5,077 bases of DNA from Bacteroidia bacterium (GCA_016209245.1 JACQWN010000523.1:1-5077); one strand, 5' to 3'; numbered from the stretch's first letter, positions 1 through 4,552 are shown. Made by a program: numbers and translations. The notes: generated by a model not told the origin, from the sequence alone.

Positions 1-37
1 ATGAATTGAGGCTGATATTTGTTATTGTTTTGCGATA

Positions 38-69
38 CAAAGATACAAAAAATTTAAAAAGTTATCAAC
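38..69 (-). promoter_or_regulatory. Leftward Bacteroidota-type promoter
   Basis: On the minus strand there is a -7 box TATCTTTG (38-45), an exact match to TAnnTTTG. It is preceded 20 nt upstream by GTTG (66-69), which matches three of four bases of the -33 TTTG. It would drive a gene lying left of the window. No start codon for that gene is visible. Confidence 0.4.
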
Positions 70-106
70 AGGTAAAATGATTAATAAAGAGATTTTTAAG
101 ATTTAA

Positions 107-391
107 AAATCGTCCCTGTTTCATTTGAAACTCAACCCTTTTTTACCGAATTGTTCTGAAAAAATAAATACAGGCGGAAAAATTGTTTCAAAAAGCATTT
201 TATTTGCCGATTCACTTATTACAGAAGCCGAAAATAAAGTCGAATCGCTAAACTCGCTTATTGACAATGGATTGACCGAACAATTTCTACAACGTATTTC
301 AGTTCTTACGCCAAAAACTTTTACAAACCTATACAACGACCTGATGGCCGCTTCGCCTTACCTGTCCGATACGGTTTTGATTTCAATTCTG
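107..391 (+). pseudogene. Remnant of a large surface (T9SS-type) protein, C-terminal part
   Basis: The frame is open from 107 (a TAA lies at 104-106) to 472, but the only initiator is a TTG at 125, and no promoter or ribosome-binding site precedes it. The segment encoding KVESLNSLIDNG and, further on, LMAASPYLSDTVLI resembles, from memory, a conserved stretch near the C-terminus of very large Bacteroidota extracellular proteins that usually carry a type IX secretion tail. In those proteins the SPYLSDTV-like motif continues into a longer conserved segment. Here the similarity stops at about 391, exactly where a palindromic repeat begins, and the last ~25 codons to 472 are translated repeat sequence. 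The 5' end is also missing. I read it as a two-sided gene fragment, not a gene. It lies convergent to the XRE gene and overlaps its 3' end only through the meaningless tail. The family is assigned from recalled motifs, so it is moderately uncertain. Confidence 0.5.
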
Positions 392-441
392 TTTTTGACA
401 GACGTAGTCAACTTTGGCAGACGAAGTCTGTGGCGTTTTTG
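391..441. repeat. 37-bp palindromic dispersed repeat, copy 1, with flanking GTTTTTG repeats
   Basis: The core 398-434 contains two small dyads: GAC-GTA-GTC (401-409) and CAGAC-GAA-GTCTG (418-430). Its reverse complement matches 1684-1720 at 33 of 37 positions. The core is directly abutted on both sides by the 7-mer GTTTTTG (391-397 and 435-441), as a target-site duplication would look. The CAGAC/GTCTG hairpin followed by GTTTTTGTTT could also act as a weak terminator on the plus strand. The element ends the gene remnant on its left. Confidence 0.65.
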
Positions 442-444
442 TTT

Positions 445-461
445 GCTCCGTCAGACGGGGC
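445..461. repeat. Hairpin GCTCCGTC-A-GACGGGGC after the regulator gene
   Basis: The arms 445-452 and 454-461 pair over 8 bp with one G-T pair. The hairpin lies one base past the stop codon of the minus-strand XRE gene. On neither strand does a clear T-run follow it, so it is not a canonical intrinsic terminator, although it could stabilise the 3' end of the regulator mRNA. Confidence 0.4.
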
Positions 462-462
462 G

Positions 463-867
463 CTATGAATAATACTCTCTAAAAGTTCCATCATCATAAA
501 ACAAAATCACTTTTTCGACCTCTTTTGATTTTGGCATTTTAGCAATAACTGAAGAATTGTTTATTATCTCTTTAGTGTTTGTATCAAGTGAACTTATTTG
601 GTCTGTTTGCAAACCATTATTTTGTTGAATAGTTATTTCATCCGGTTTGTTTTTTTCAATTTTATACATTTCACCTTTTCCATAAATCAGCCATTCGATA
701 TTTATATTACGATATCGGTTCAGAACTTTCTGAACGAATTCCAGACTTGGGTTATTTCGTCCGGTCAGAATATGTGAAACACTCGAACGCAGTACACCGA
801 TTTCGTCAGCAAATTTAGAAAAGGATATTGATTCATCCCTGATAATTTTTTTGATTCTGTCTTTCAT
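463..867 (-). CDS. XRE-family helix-turn-helix transcriptional regulator
   Basis: This is a predicted cytoplasmic DNA-binding regulator of 134 residues. Residues 1-66 form a typical Cro/CI-type helix-turn-helix. SFSKFADEIGV is helices 1-2, and RSSVSHILTGRNNPSLEFV is the recognition helix with the characteristic S-x-I-L-x-G-R-N-x-P-S motif. NIEWLIYGKGEM matches the usual W-L-x-x-G-x-G-x-M end of the domain. Residues ~70-113 are a polar, probably unstructured linker rich in N, Q and T. The C-terminus (VEKVILFYDDGTFREYYS, 117-134) is a short conserved-looking tail that I recall from Bacteroidota regulators of this kind. No peptidase or ligand-binding domain is present. The start ATG (865-867) has an A-rich leader and no Shine-Dalgarno, which is normal for the phylum. 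The gene stands alone, and its promoter contains a TACAAATGTA site repeated in the adjacent spacer, which suggests autoregulation. The target genes are unknown. Confidence 0.88.
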   Translation of the reverse strand: MKDRIKKIIRDESISFSKFADEIGVLRSSVSHILTGRNNPSLEFVQKVLNRYRNINIEWLIYGKGEMYKIEKNKPDEITIQQNNGLQTDQISSLDTNTKEIINNSSVIAKMPKSKEVEKVILFYDDGTFREYYS

Positions 868-892
868 AAAAAATGGGTTATTTTATTCGCTA

Positions 893-921
893 CAAATGTA
901 ACAATTATTTTTGATAACAAA
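893..921 (-). promoter_or_regulatory. Promoter of the XRE regulator with embedded TACAAATGTA site
   Basis: On the minus strand the -33 TTTG (918-921) is followed after 17 nt by the -7 box TACATTTG (893-900), an exact TAnnTTTG match with a slightly short spacer. Transcription would begin near 886, giving a leader of about 20 nt. The -7 box overlaps the dyad TACA-AA-TGTA (891-900), so a protein bound there would block the promoter. Confidence 0.55.
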
Positions 922-997
922 AGTAAATAAATAATATTTTTTTTACAATAATAAACTATACTTTGGTCGGAATAACAATTTAAATAATAATTTAAGG

Positions 998-1036
998 GTG
1001 TAAAGGCGTTTCGCCTTAGGTGAAATGCCTTTACAC
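998..1036. repeat. 39-bp palindrome, 18-bp arms with TTA loop
   Basis: The left arm 998-1015 and right arm 1019-1036 can pair along all 18 positions, with two G-T pairs and a 3-nt TTA loop. Neither side is followed by a T-run, so it does not look like an intrinsic terminator. The inner part of the left arm is itself a small palindrome (GGCG-TTT-CGCC, 1005-1015). It is probably a dispersed palindromic element. Confidence 0.7.
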
Positions 1037-1053
1037 ACTACTGAAAAATTATT

Positions 1054-1087
1054 ACCTGTCATTCCGAACGAAGTGAGGAATCTATTT
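1054..1087. repeat. Common dispersed repeat containing CATTCCGAACGAAGTGAGGA
   Basis: The sequence around 1060-1081 (ATTCC...GGAAT, arms 1061-1065 and 1077-1081) matches a short imperfect palindrome that I recall as extremely widespread between genes in Bacteroidota and some other bacteria. Its function is not established to my knowledge. Only one copy is seen in this window. Confidence 0.6.
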
Positions 1088-1197
1088 TTGCCAAAGATTA
1101 TTGAGAAGTTACAAAATACTTTTAATATGTACTCAAAGTTTTACTTTAAATAAATATATATATTCTCTGATAATAAATTAATTATAAAACCCCTTTT

Positions 1198-1438
1198 TAC
1201 AAATGTATGCACATTTTACAGTAAAAAATACACTTTTATACAAAATCTTTAAATTGTTAGTTTAGATAAATTAATTATTATATTGGTTATCTGAACTTTA
1301 AAAATAAAAATATTACATTTCTAAAACCTGAAATTTTGTTTATAAATTTAAACTACATTTGTAAAATTTTACTAAAATAAAGCATGTTTACAAATGTACG
1401 ATTGTTTACAATAGTGCATTTTGTTGTGAACAAATGTA
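1198..1438. promoter_or_regulatory. Cluster of TACAAATGTA operator-like sites
   Basis: The 10-mer TACAAATGTA (dyad TACA-AA-TGTA) occurs at 1198-1207, 1389-1398 and, in reverse, at 1354-1363. A nine-of-ten match lies at 1429-1438. The same 10-mer covers the -7 box of the XRE promoter at 891-900. Three of the four cluster sites share the longer form TTTACAAATGTA. Two readings are possible. They may be operators, of the XRE protein or of a BlaI/MecI-type repressor, whose known sites share the TACA-N2-TGTA core although no such gene is in the window. Or they may be promoter -7 boxes, since the reverse strand reads TACATTTG. The spacing is irregular, so this is not an array. Confidence 0.5.
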
Positions 1439-1462
1439 ATTTAACTACGACGAAACAAAATC

Positions 1463-1543
1463 ATGAAAAATTCATTTTTACAGCATAATTTTATAAAAAT
1501 GATACTTCTCCCCTTCTATATAAATAGCTTTATTATTTGTTAA
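1463..1543 (+). CDS. Possible 26-residue hydrophobic peptide (doubtful)
   Basis: An ATG at 1463 opens 26 codons. The product begins MKNSF and then runs FIKMILLPFYINSFIIC, ending on that cysteine before TAA. The shape is that of a membrane or lipoprotein signal peptide cut off at the lipobox cysteine. It starts 24 nt after the last TACAAATGTA-like site. In sequence this rich in A and T, a frame of this length with F, I and K residues arises easily by chance, and I see no clear ribosome-binding site. It may be the stub of a lost lipoprotein gene. Confidence 0.15.
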   Translation: MKNSFLQHNFIKMILLPFYINSFIIC

Positions 1544-1645
1544 AAAAATGGCTTTAAACTGCATTACAAAAATTAGTACCTTATCAAAAATATCTTGACA
1601 CTTAGTTTGATAAACTCACTACAAGTTTTGTTTCACCTGCGGCAA

Positions 1646-1664
1646 GCCTTCGGCGACCGAAGGG
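1646..1664. repeat. GC-rich hairpin CCTTCGG-CGA-CCGAAGG
   Basis: The 7-bp arms at 1647-1653 and 1657-1663 are perfectly complementary with a 3-nt loop, in otherwise AT-rich surroundings. It is followed by GCAAAATATT, not a T-run. It is probably another small dispersed palindrome. Confidence 0.5.
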
Positions 1665-1670
1665 CAAAAT

Positions 1671-1744
1671 ATTAAAGAAAAATGCCACAGACGTCGTCTG
1701 CCATAGCTGACTATGTCTGTTCAAGGCAGATTAAAGAAAAAATG
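1671..1744. repeat. 37-bp palindromic dispersed repeat, copy 2, inside a 14-15-bp direct repeat
   Basis: The core 1684-1720 matches the reverse complement of 398-434 at 33 of 37 positions and keeps both dyads (CAGAC-GTC-GTCTG and GAC-TAT-GTC). It lies between two near-identical direct repeats: ATTAAAGAAAAATG (1671-1684) and the same sequence with one extra A (1730-1744). Nine bases (1721-1729) separate the core from the right repeat. The flanks differ from those of copy 1, which argues for movement of the core and not for duplication of a larger block. Confidence 0.65.
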
Positions 1745-1753
1745 AATTTATAA

Positions 1754-1770
1754 AATCTGTGTAATCTGTG
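1754..1770. repeat. Tandem AATCTGTG repeat
   Basis: Two copies of AATCTGTG (1754-1761 and 1763-1770) are separated by one T. Short tandems of this kind (AATCTGTGTAATCTGTG) are familiar to me as dispersed intergenic repeats in Bacteroidota. No function is inferred. Confidence 0.45.
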
Positions 1771-1873
1771 ACAATATTACTTTTTTTGTTTGTGGCTTGT
1801 CCACGTTGGGTTTAAGGAATTAGTGTCTGTCTTAAATACAGATTCGAATTAGGTTTAGGAAAGAAACAAAAAT

Positions 1874-2221
1874 AGCAGGCCTGTAAGCCGGATTCTGTAT
1901 CGCCAGGAAAACCTGGCGATTTCTATCATTTATCTGATGCGACCTACCCCCCTGCGTCGGGCGGGCAACCCTTGAACTTATTATAAAATAAGAATACAGG
2001 CGTACATGGTCTTGCAACCCATAAGGCGTACGGCTCCGGTTGTCGCCAGCCGAGCCGGTGAGCTCTTACCTCGCCTTTTCACCCTTATCCCGCCATGGGC
2101 GGGACGGTTATTTTCTGTTACGCTTTCTATACCCTCACGGATATCTTCTTTTCAGAAGCATGGCGCCCTGTGTTGTCCGGACTTTCCTTCCCGATTGCTC
2201 GGAACGATAGAACGGCCTGCT
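1874..2221 (-). ncRNA. rnpB: RNase P RNA (class A)
   Basis: This is the catalytic RNA of ribonuclease P, which removes the 5' leader from pre-tRNAs. Read on the minus strand, the ends form helix P1: AGCAGGCC (2214-2221) pairs with GGCCTGCT (1874-1881). Near the 5' end is the conserved GGAAAGTCCGGAC block. Near the 3' end is its P4 partner ACAGAATCCGGCTTACAGG. The core shows GCAAGACCATGTA (corresponding to the usual GCAAGGCCAAATA) and GGGGGGTAGGTCGC. Peripheral hairpins are visible at 2089-2102 (CCCGCC/GGGCGG, P12-like) and 1901-1918 (7-bp stem with four-base loop, P18-like). About 348 nt is a normal length. A T-rich stretch (minus ATTTTTGTTTCTTT) follows P1 and may end transcription. The gene lies 15 nt downstream of the Smr gene, with its own -7 box in between. 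Open frames crossing this region are not genes. Confidence 0.95.
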
Positions 2222-2227
2222 GTTTTG

Positions 2228-2235
2228 CAAAGATA
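2228..2235 (-). promoter_or_regulatory. -7 box of the rnpB promoter
   Basis: TATCTTTG on the minus strand matches TAnnTTTG exactly and ends seven bases before the RNase P RNA 5' end at 2221, the distance expected for direct initiation there. No clear TTTG is seen at the -33 distance. The box sits just past the stop codon of the Smr gene (2237-2239), so any -33 element must lie within that coding sequence. Confidence 0.55.
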
Positions 2236-2236
2236 A

Positions 2237-3298
2237 TTAAAATTTTATCATTACTAATGTCGCACCAAACCCATATTCTTTGAAAGAAGCATCCTGATAC
2301 TTAAGATGCGGATATTCTTTATCAAGCGCCTTTCTTATTTCCAGCTTAAGCGTACCATTACCAATACCATGAATAAATACTATTTTATCAATCTTTTTCT
2401 GAATCGCCTCATTCAATTTACATCGAAAATGCTCCAGTTGTATATTAAGCTTTTCAGGATTGGATAATACCAAATAATCATACTCCACAAGATTATGAAT
2501 ATGTAAATCAACTTCTTCGGTGATTACAGGCTGTTTATTCGACTTTAGCTCCGGTTTAAGATTGAGGGTTTTGTTCAATTCTTCCTTTTCAAAAATAATA
2601 TTATCAATAACCGAAGGTTCTGTGCCGGTATTTTCATATAAATCCTTCCTTGTAACTACCGGAATGAGCATAGCATTTTCCTCGAAAAAATCATTTTCAG
2701 TAAAACAACCCTGCTTGTACAATTTTACCGGATTCACGGTTAATTCTTTATGAAAAGGTTTATAAATTAATGGACTGGTTTTTCTGATTATAATAAATTG
2801 AAATACAAATGATTTGATTTTTTCAAAATCCTCTCTCTTATATGATTCAAGGTAAATTTTTGTGTCCGCCTCCAATGTACCATTTTCTCTAGGCATATAA
2901 CCTGTATCATTATGAATAAGATAATTATATAAAATATCAATTTCCGAATCATTAATAAGGTATGCATCAACACTGCTGATAATATCCGATTCGGAATCAC
3001 CAGGAACAAGTGCAAAAAAAATATTTATTTCTTCACGTTCCTGTTTATCTGAGGATTCATATCTGCTGTAGAATTTTTTATCTGAATCTTCCTGTGAACT
3101 TTCAATAAGTTTCTGATTCTTTTCATCATCTTCGGAAACCATTGCTTTTTCAATAAGAACAAGCTCACTGGCTAATGCAGGCACTTCAAAATCATGTTCA
3201 TTTAAGATACGTACAGTTTCATGGTCAATTATTTCTGAAATTGTACCTCCGCCAACATCATTCAGATAGCGGACTTTATCGCCTATTCTAAATTTCAT
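2237..3298 (-). CDS. DUF2027 and Smr domain protein
   Basis: This is a soluble protein of 353 residues with the Bacteroidota-typical order of three parts. Residues 1-50 (FRIGDKVRYLNDVGGGTI...) resemble a small beta-barrel like the KOW/Tudor-type segment of these proteins. Residues 51-90 are an acidic, low-complexity linker. Residues ~91-220 match the DUF2027 beta-sandwich in layout (FFALVPGD near 95). Residues 261-353 are a C-terminal Smr domain: VDLHIHNLV (263-271) is the LDLHG-type motif, FIHGIGNGTLK (308-318) is the HGxGxGxLR motif, and GFGATLVMIKF (343-353) is the final strand. Smr domains bind nucleic acids and some are nucleases. They occur in MutS2, but the DUF2027 proteins lack the MutS parts and their role is not settled. 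The histidine-rich DLHIH replaces the glycine of the usual LDLHG. Start ATG 3296-3298 agrees with the family's MxxxxGDKVR opening. rnpB follows 15 nt downstream. Confidence 0.9.
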   Translation of the reverse strand: MKFRIGDKVRYLNDVGGGTISEIIDHETVRILNEHDFEVPALASELVLIEKAMVSEDDEKNQKLIESSQEDSDKKFYSRYESSDKQEREEINIFFALVPGDSESDIISSVDAYLINDSEIDILYNYLIHNDTGYMPRENGTLEADTKIYLESYKREDFEKIKSFVFQFIIIRKTSPLIYKPFHKELTVNPVKLYKQGCFTENDFFEENAMLIPVVTRKDLYENTGTEPSVIDNIIFEKEELNKTLNLKPELKSNKQPVITEEVDLHIHNLVEYDYLVLSNPEKLNIQLEHFRCKLNEAIQKKIDKIVFIHGIGNGTLKLEIRKALDKEYPHLKYQDASFKEYGFGATLVMIKF

Positions 3299-3336
3299 AT
3301 TTCATTATATTAATGTTACTATTCGTGGTAGCATAT

Positions 3337-3369
3337 CAATATTATTGAGCAATCAATTTCTAATTCAAT
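3337..3369 (-). promoter_or_regulatory. Weak candidate promoter of the Smr gene
   Basis: Minus strand TAATATTG (3337-3344) differs from TAnnTTTG at one base. ATTG (3366-3369) lies 21 nt upstream and matches TTTG at three of four bases. A start near 3330 would give a leader of about 30 nt. In such AT-rich sequence this match could be chance. Confidence 0.3.
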
Positions 3370-3420
3370 ACTTAACAATCAACCCGAACAGTAACAATGA
3401 GTATATATTTTAATTTTAAT

Positions 3421-3630
3421 TTATTGCTTTTTTGAGAGCGCCACAATATCTTTCAGTTCACGATTGCTCAGGTCACCAAGCCATTTTTCGCCGGTATTGA
3501 TGATCAGTGAATTGAGCCATTGCTGCCCCCAGAACGTCTGACCGAACTTTTTTCGTTGCACAGGAGTTGTACTTGTTTTCTTCGGTCTTCTCGCTTTCCT
3601 GTAATTGTAGTTGTAATACCAGTATGACAT
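3421..3630 (-). CDS. Short protein like the N-terminus of SWIM zinc-finger proteins
   Basis: The product is 69 residues from ATG 3628-3630. The frame also opens with a TTG at 3648, but that codon overlaps the -7 box of the gene's promoter, so the ATG is preferred. It is very basic and aromatic at its start (MSYWYYNYNYRKARRPKK). The segment FGQTFWGQQWLNSL (29-42) closely recalls the conserved FGxTWWGxxWLxSL opening of SWIM zinc-finger family proteins. Those are normally several hundred residues long with a CxC...CxH finger, and no such finger or later domain is here. After residue 42 the sequence (INTGEKWLGDLSNRELKDIVALSKKQ) does not follow the family pattern that I remember, apart from an SNR. 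No further family-like frame is visible downstream to 3300. It could be a truncated relic that still has a promoter, or a short stand-alone nucleic-acid-binding protein. It is transcribed toward the Smr gene and divergently from the toxin-antitoxin operon. Confidence 0.55.
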   Translation of the reverse strand: MSYWYYNYNYRKARRPKKTSTTPVQRKKFGQTFWGQQWLNSLIINTGEKWLGDLSNRELKDIVALSKKQ

Positions 3631-3645
3631 TGTAATAGTTTTTGG

Positions 3646-3675
3646 CAAATATACAGCAATTTTGATGTATACAAA
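3646..3675 (-). promoter_or_regulatory. Promoter of the SWIM-like short gene
   Basis: Minus strand TTTG (3672-3675), an 18-nt spacer, then TATATTTG (3646-3653): both boxes match the Bacteroidota consensus exactly. The start point would lie about ten bases before the ATG at 3630. Confidence 0.6.
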
Positions 3676-3686
3676 TATTTTTGTAT
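3669..3686. promoter_or_regulatory. Palindrome ATACAAA-TATT-TTTGTAT between divergent promoters
   Basis: The perfect 7-bp arms (3669-3675 and 3680-3686) overlap the -33 box of the leftward promoter and end seven bases before the -33 box of the rightward promoter (3693). This is a position where one bound protein could control both directions. The half-site TACAAA is also part of the TACAAATGTA motif near the XRE gene. Confidence 0.4.
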
Positions 3687-3692
3687 TATCTA

Positions 3693-3723
3693 TTTGTTAA
3701 TTTCGTTTTATTATGTATCTTTG
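3693..3723 (+). promoter_or_regulatory. Distal promoter of the toxin-antitoxin operon
   Basis: TTTG (3693-3696), a 19-nt spacer, then TATCTTTG (3716-3723): a full match to the Bacteroidota consensus with ideal spacing. Transcripts would start near 3730 and carry a leader of about 120 nt before the antitoxin ATG at 3849. Confidence 0.65.
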
Positions 3724-3748
3724 TAATTCGGGCTACTGCCTGAGTACA

Positions 3749-3762
3749 GTTACAAGTTACAA
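3749..3762 (+). repeat. Tandem GTTACAA repeat in the antitoxin leader
   Basis: Two adjacent copies of GTTACAA (3749-3755, 3756-3762) lie between the two promoters of the antitoxin gene. They may be half-sites for the antitoxin or simply chance. Confidence 0.25.
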
Positions 3763-3798
3763 AAAATTGCCGCTGAATTGCTGAAAATGCCTAAAATT

Positions 3799-3830
3799 CT
3801 TGTTTTTTTATTATTTTATGCTTATATTTG
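3799..3830 (+). promoter_or_regulatory. Proximal promoter of the toxin-antitoxin operon
   Basis: CTTG (3799-3802; three of four bases of TTTG), a 20-nt spacer, then TATATTTG (3823-3830), an exact -7 box. A start near 3837 would leave only about 12 nt before the antitoxin ATG. Confidence 0.5.
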
Positions 3831-3848
3831 TCGTTTAAAATTCATTTT

Positions 3849-4088
3849 ATGGAAGCCATAATCAGAACTGAAAACAAAACATTATTTGATGCCCTTCTGC
3901 ATTTTTTAAGGACACTAAATATCACTGTTGAACCGAAAGAAAAGGAAGTTAGCACATTGAAAAAAACAAAAAAAAGCGGGCTTGATATAAACGATTTTTC
4001 CTTCTTTAAATCAATGGAGGCGACAAAAGGAATTAAAGGTTCATTGAGTGACGCAGTCATAGAAGAAAGAAGAGGGGACTACAGATGA
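3849..4088 (+). CDS. Antitoxin of a PIN-domain (VapC-like) toxin
   Basis: The product is 79 residues and would bind and neutralise the PIN toxin encoded next and probably repress the operon. I chose ATG 3849, not the in-frame TTG 3828, because MEAIIRTENK is repeated exactly at the second copy at 4553 and because the TTG lies inside a -7 box. Residues 1-27 (EAIIRTENKTLFDALLHFLRTLNI) look like a small strand-helix dimerisation module. Residues 28-45 are a lysine-rich linker. Residues 46-79 contain FSFFKSMEATKGIKGSLSDAVIEERR, and the SLSDAVIEERR end resembles the toxin-binding tail of Bacteroidota antitoxins paired with PIN proteins. The stop overlaps the toxin start by four bases (ATGA), so the two are translationally coupled. 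Two promoter candidates precede it. The family is inferred from context and tail motif. No recognised DNA-binding fold can be named with confidence. Confidence 0.8.
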   Translation: MEAIIRTENKTLFDALLHFLRTLNITVEPKEKEVSTLKKTKKSGLDINDFSFFKSMEATKGIKGSLSDAVIEERRGDYR

Positions 4089-4504
4089 AAAAAATATTTC
4101 TGGATACATCTTCTATTGTGAAAGTATATCATAAGGAAAATGATAGTGACAGGTTATTAAATATTTTCACTGATGATATAGATGAAATGTATTTATCAGA
4201 ACTGACAAAAGTTGAATTTAATGCAGCGCTTTGGAGAAAAGTTAGAATTGGAGAAGCCAATGAATTTGAAGCAATGGAAGCAATTCGTTTTTTTGAAAAT
4301 GATTATTACAAATATCAATGGATTGATATAGATAGTGAAATTATTAATTTAGCAAAAAACTTGCTGAACTAATATGGTAAAGAAGGGCTTAAAACTCTTG
4401 ATTCAATCCAGTTAGCTTGTGCTGTTTCGTTAAAAAACATTGCAAACGAATTTTTGACTTCAGATCATCTCCTGAAAAAATTTTTTATAAAAGAAGGATT
4501 ATAA
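4085..4504 (+). pseudogene. PIN-domain (VapC-like) toxin, interrupted by an in-frame TAA
   Basis: PIN toxins are metal-dependent RNases. The frame from ATG 4085 begins MKKIFLDTSSIVKVYHKE with the first catalytic aspartate D7 and continues to E44 (LTKVEFNAALWRK). At codon 96 (4370-4372) stands TAA. In the same frame the protein then resumes as YGKEGLKTLDSIQLACAV and ends with FLTSDHLLKKFFIKEGL before TAA at 4502-4504. This is exactly the second half of a PIN domain, including the expected aspartates in LDSIQLA (106 counting through the stop) and TSD (127). The full length of 139 is normal. The 95-residue product would lack half of the acidic active site. An AAA, GAA or CAA to TAA change explains it. 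The ATG at 4374 just after the stop is in another frame, so there is no restart. A sequencing error is possible. It is coupled by ATGA overlap to its antitoxin. Confidence 0.85.
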
Positions 4505-4552
4505 GTAGCGTATTAAAAAACAAAAATTATTTTTTTAAAAAAACTTTAATCT

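Larger units (their letters stand above)
868..1873. other. About 1 kb gene-poor, repeat-rich spacer
   Basis: Stop codons are dense in the parts read through, and no frame longer than about 60 codons lies wholly within it. It holds the regulator promoter (893-921), a 39-bp perfect-looking hairpin (998-1036), a common dispersed repeat (1054-1087), four more TACAAATGTA-like sites (1198-1438), one tiny open frame (1463-1543), a GC-rich hairpin (1647-1663), copy 2 of the 37-bp repeat (1684-1720) and a short tandem repeat (1754-1770). I see nothing recognisable in 1088-1197 or 1771-1873 except T-rich sequence trailing rnpB. This looks like a place where genes have been lost and repeats have accumulated. 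Confidence 0.7.

Noticed and set aside
121..336. 71-codon minus-strand frame opposite the surface-protein remnant
   Set aside because: The plus frame carries the family-like motif. The minus frame shows no recognisable sequence or start context.
445..461. Intrinsic terminator for the XRE gene
   Set aside because: The hairpin is sound but on the minus strand is followed by AAACAAAAACG, not by a T-run.
1198..1438. CRISPR-like array suggested by repeated TACAAATGTA
   Set aside because: The units are only 10-12 bases, in both orientations, at irregular spacing (about 35-160 bases), with no uniform spacers and no cas genes.
1832..2283. Open frames on both strands across 1832-2283 (about 60-76 codons)
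   Set aside because: They lie on the RNase P RNA, whose conserved helices explain the sequence. The predicted peptides have no recognisable family.
2520..3015. Antisense and alternative-frame open frames inside the Smr gene
   Set aside because: They are shadows of a clearly coding frame with recognised domains on the minus strand.
3787..3861. 24-codon hydrophobic frame (MPKILVFLLFYAYIC...) before the antitoxin
   Set aside because: It is made from the T-rich promoter sequence itself, overlaps the antitoxin start, and is too short and biased to support.
3842..4060. 72-codon minus-strand frame opposite the antitoxin gene
   Set aside because: The plus strand has two promoters, coupled overlap and a duplicated N-terminus. 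The minus frame is a shadow.
4370..4372. Reassigned or recoded TAA codon in the PIN gene
   Set aside because: Other genes in the window end at TAA normally (for example 2237-2239 and 5001-5003), so reassignment is excluded. No recoding signal was noticed, and a simple nonsense mutation is enough.
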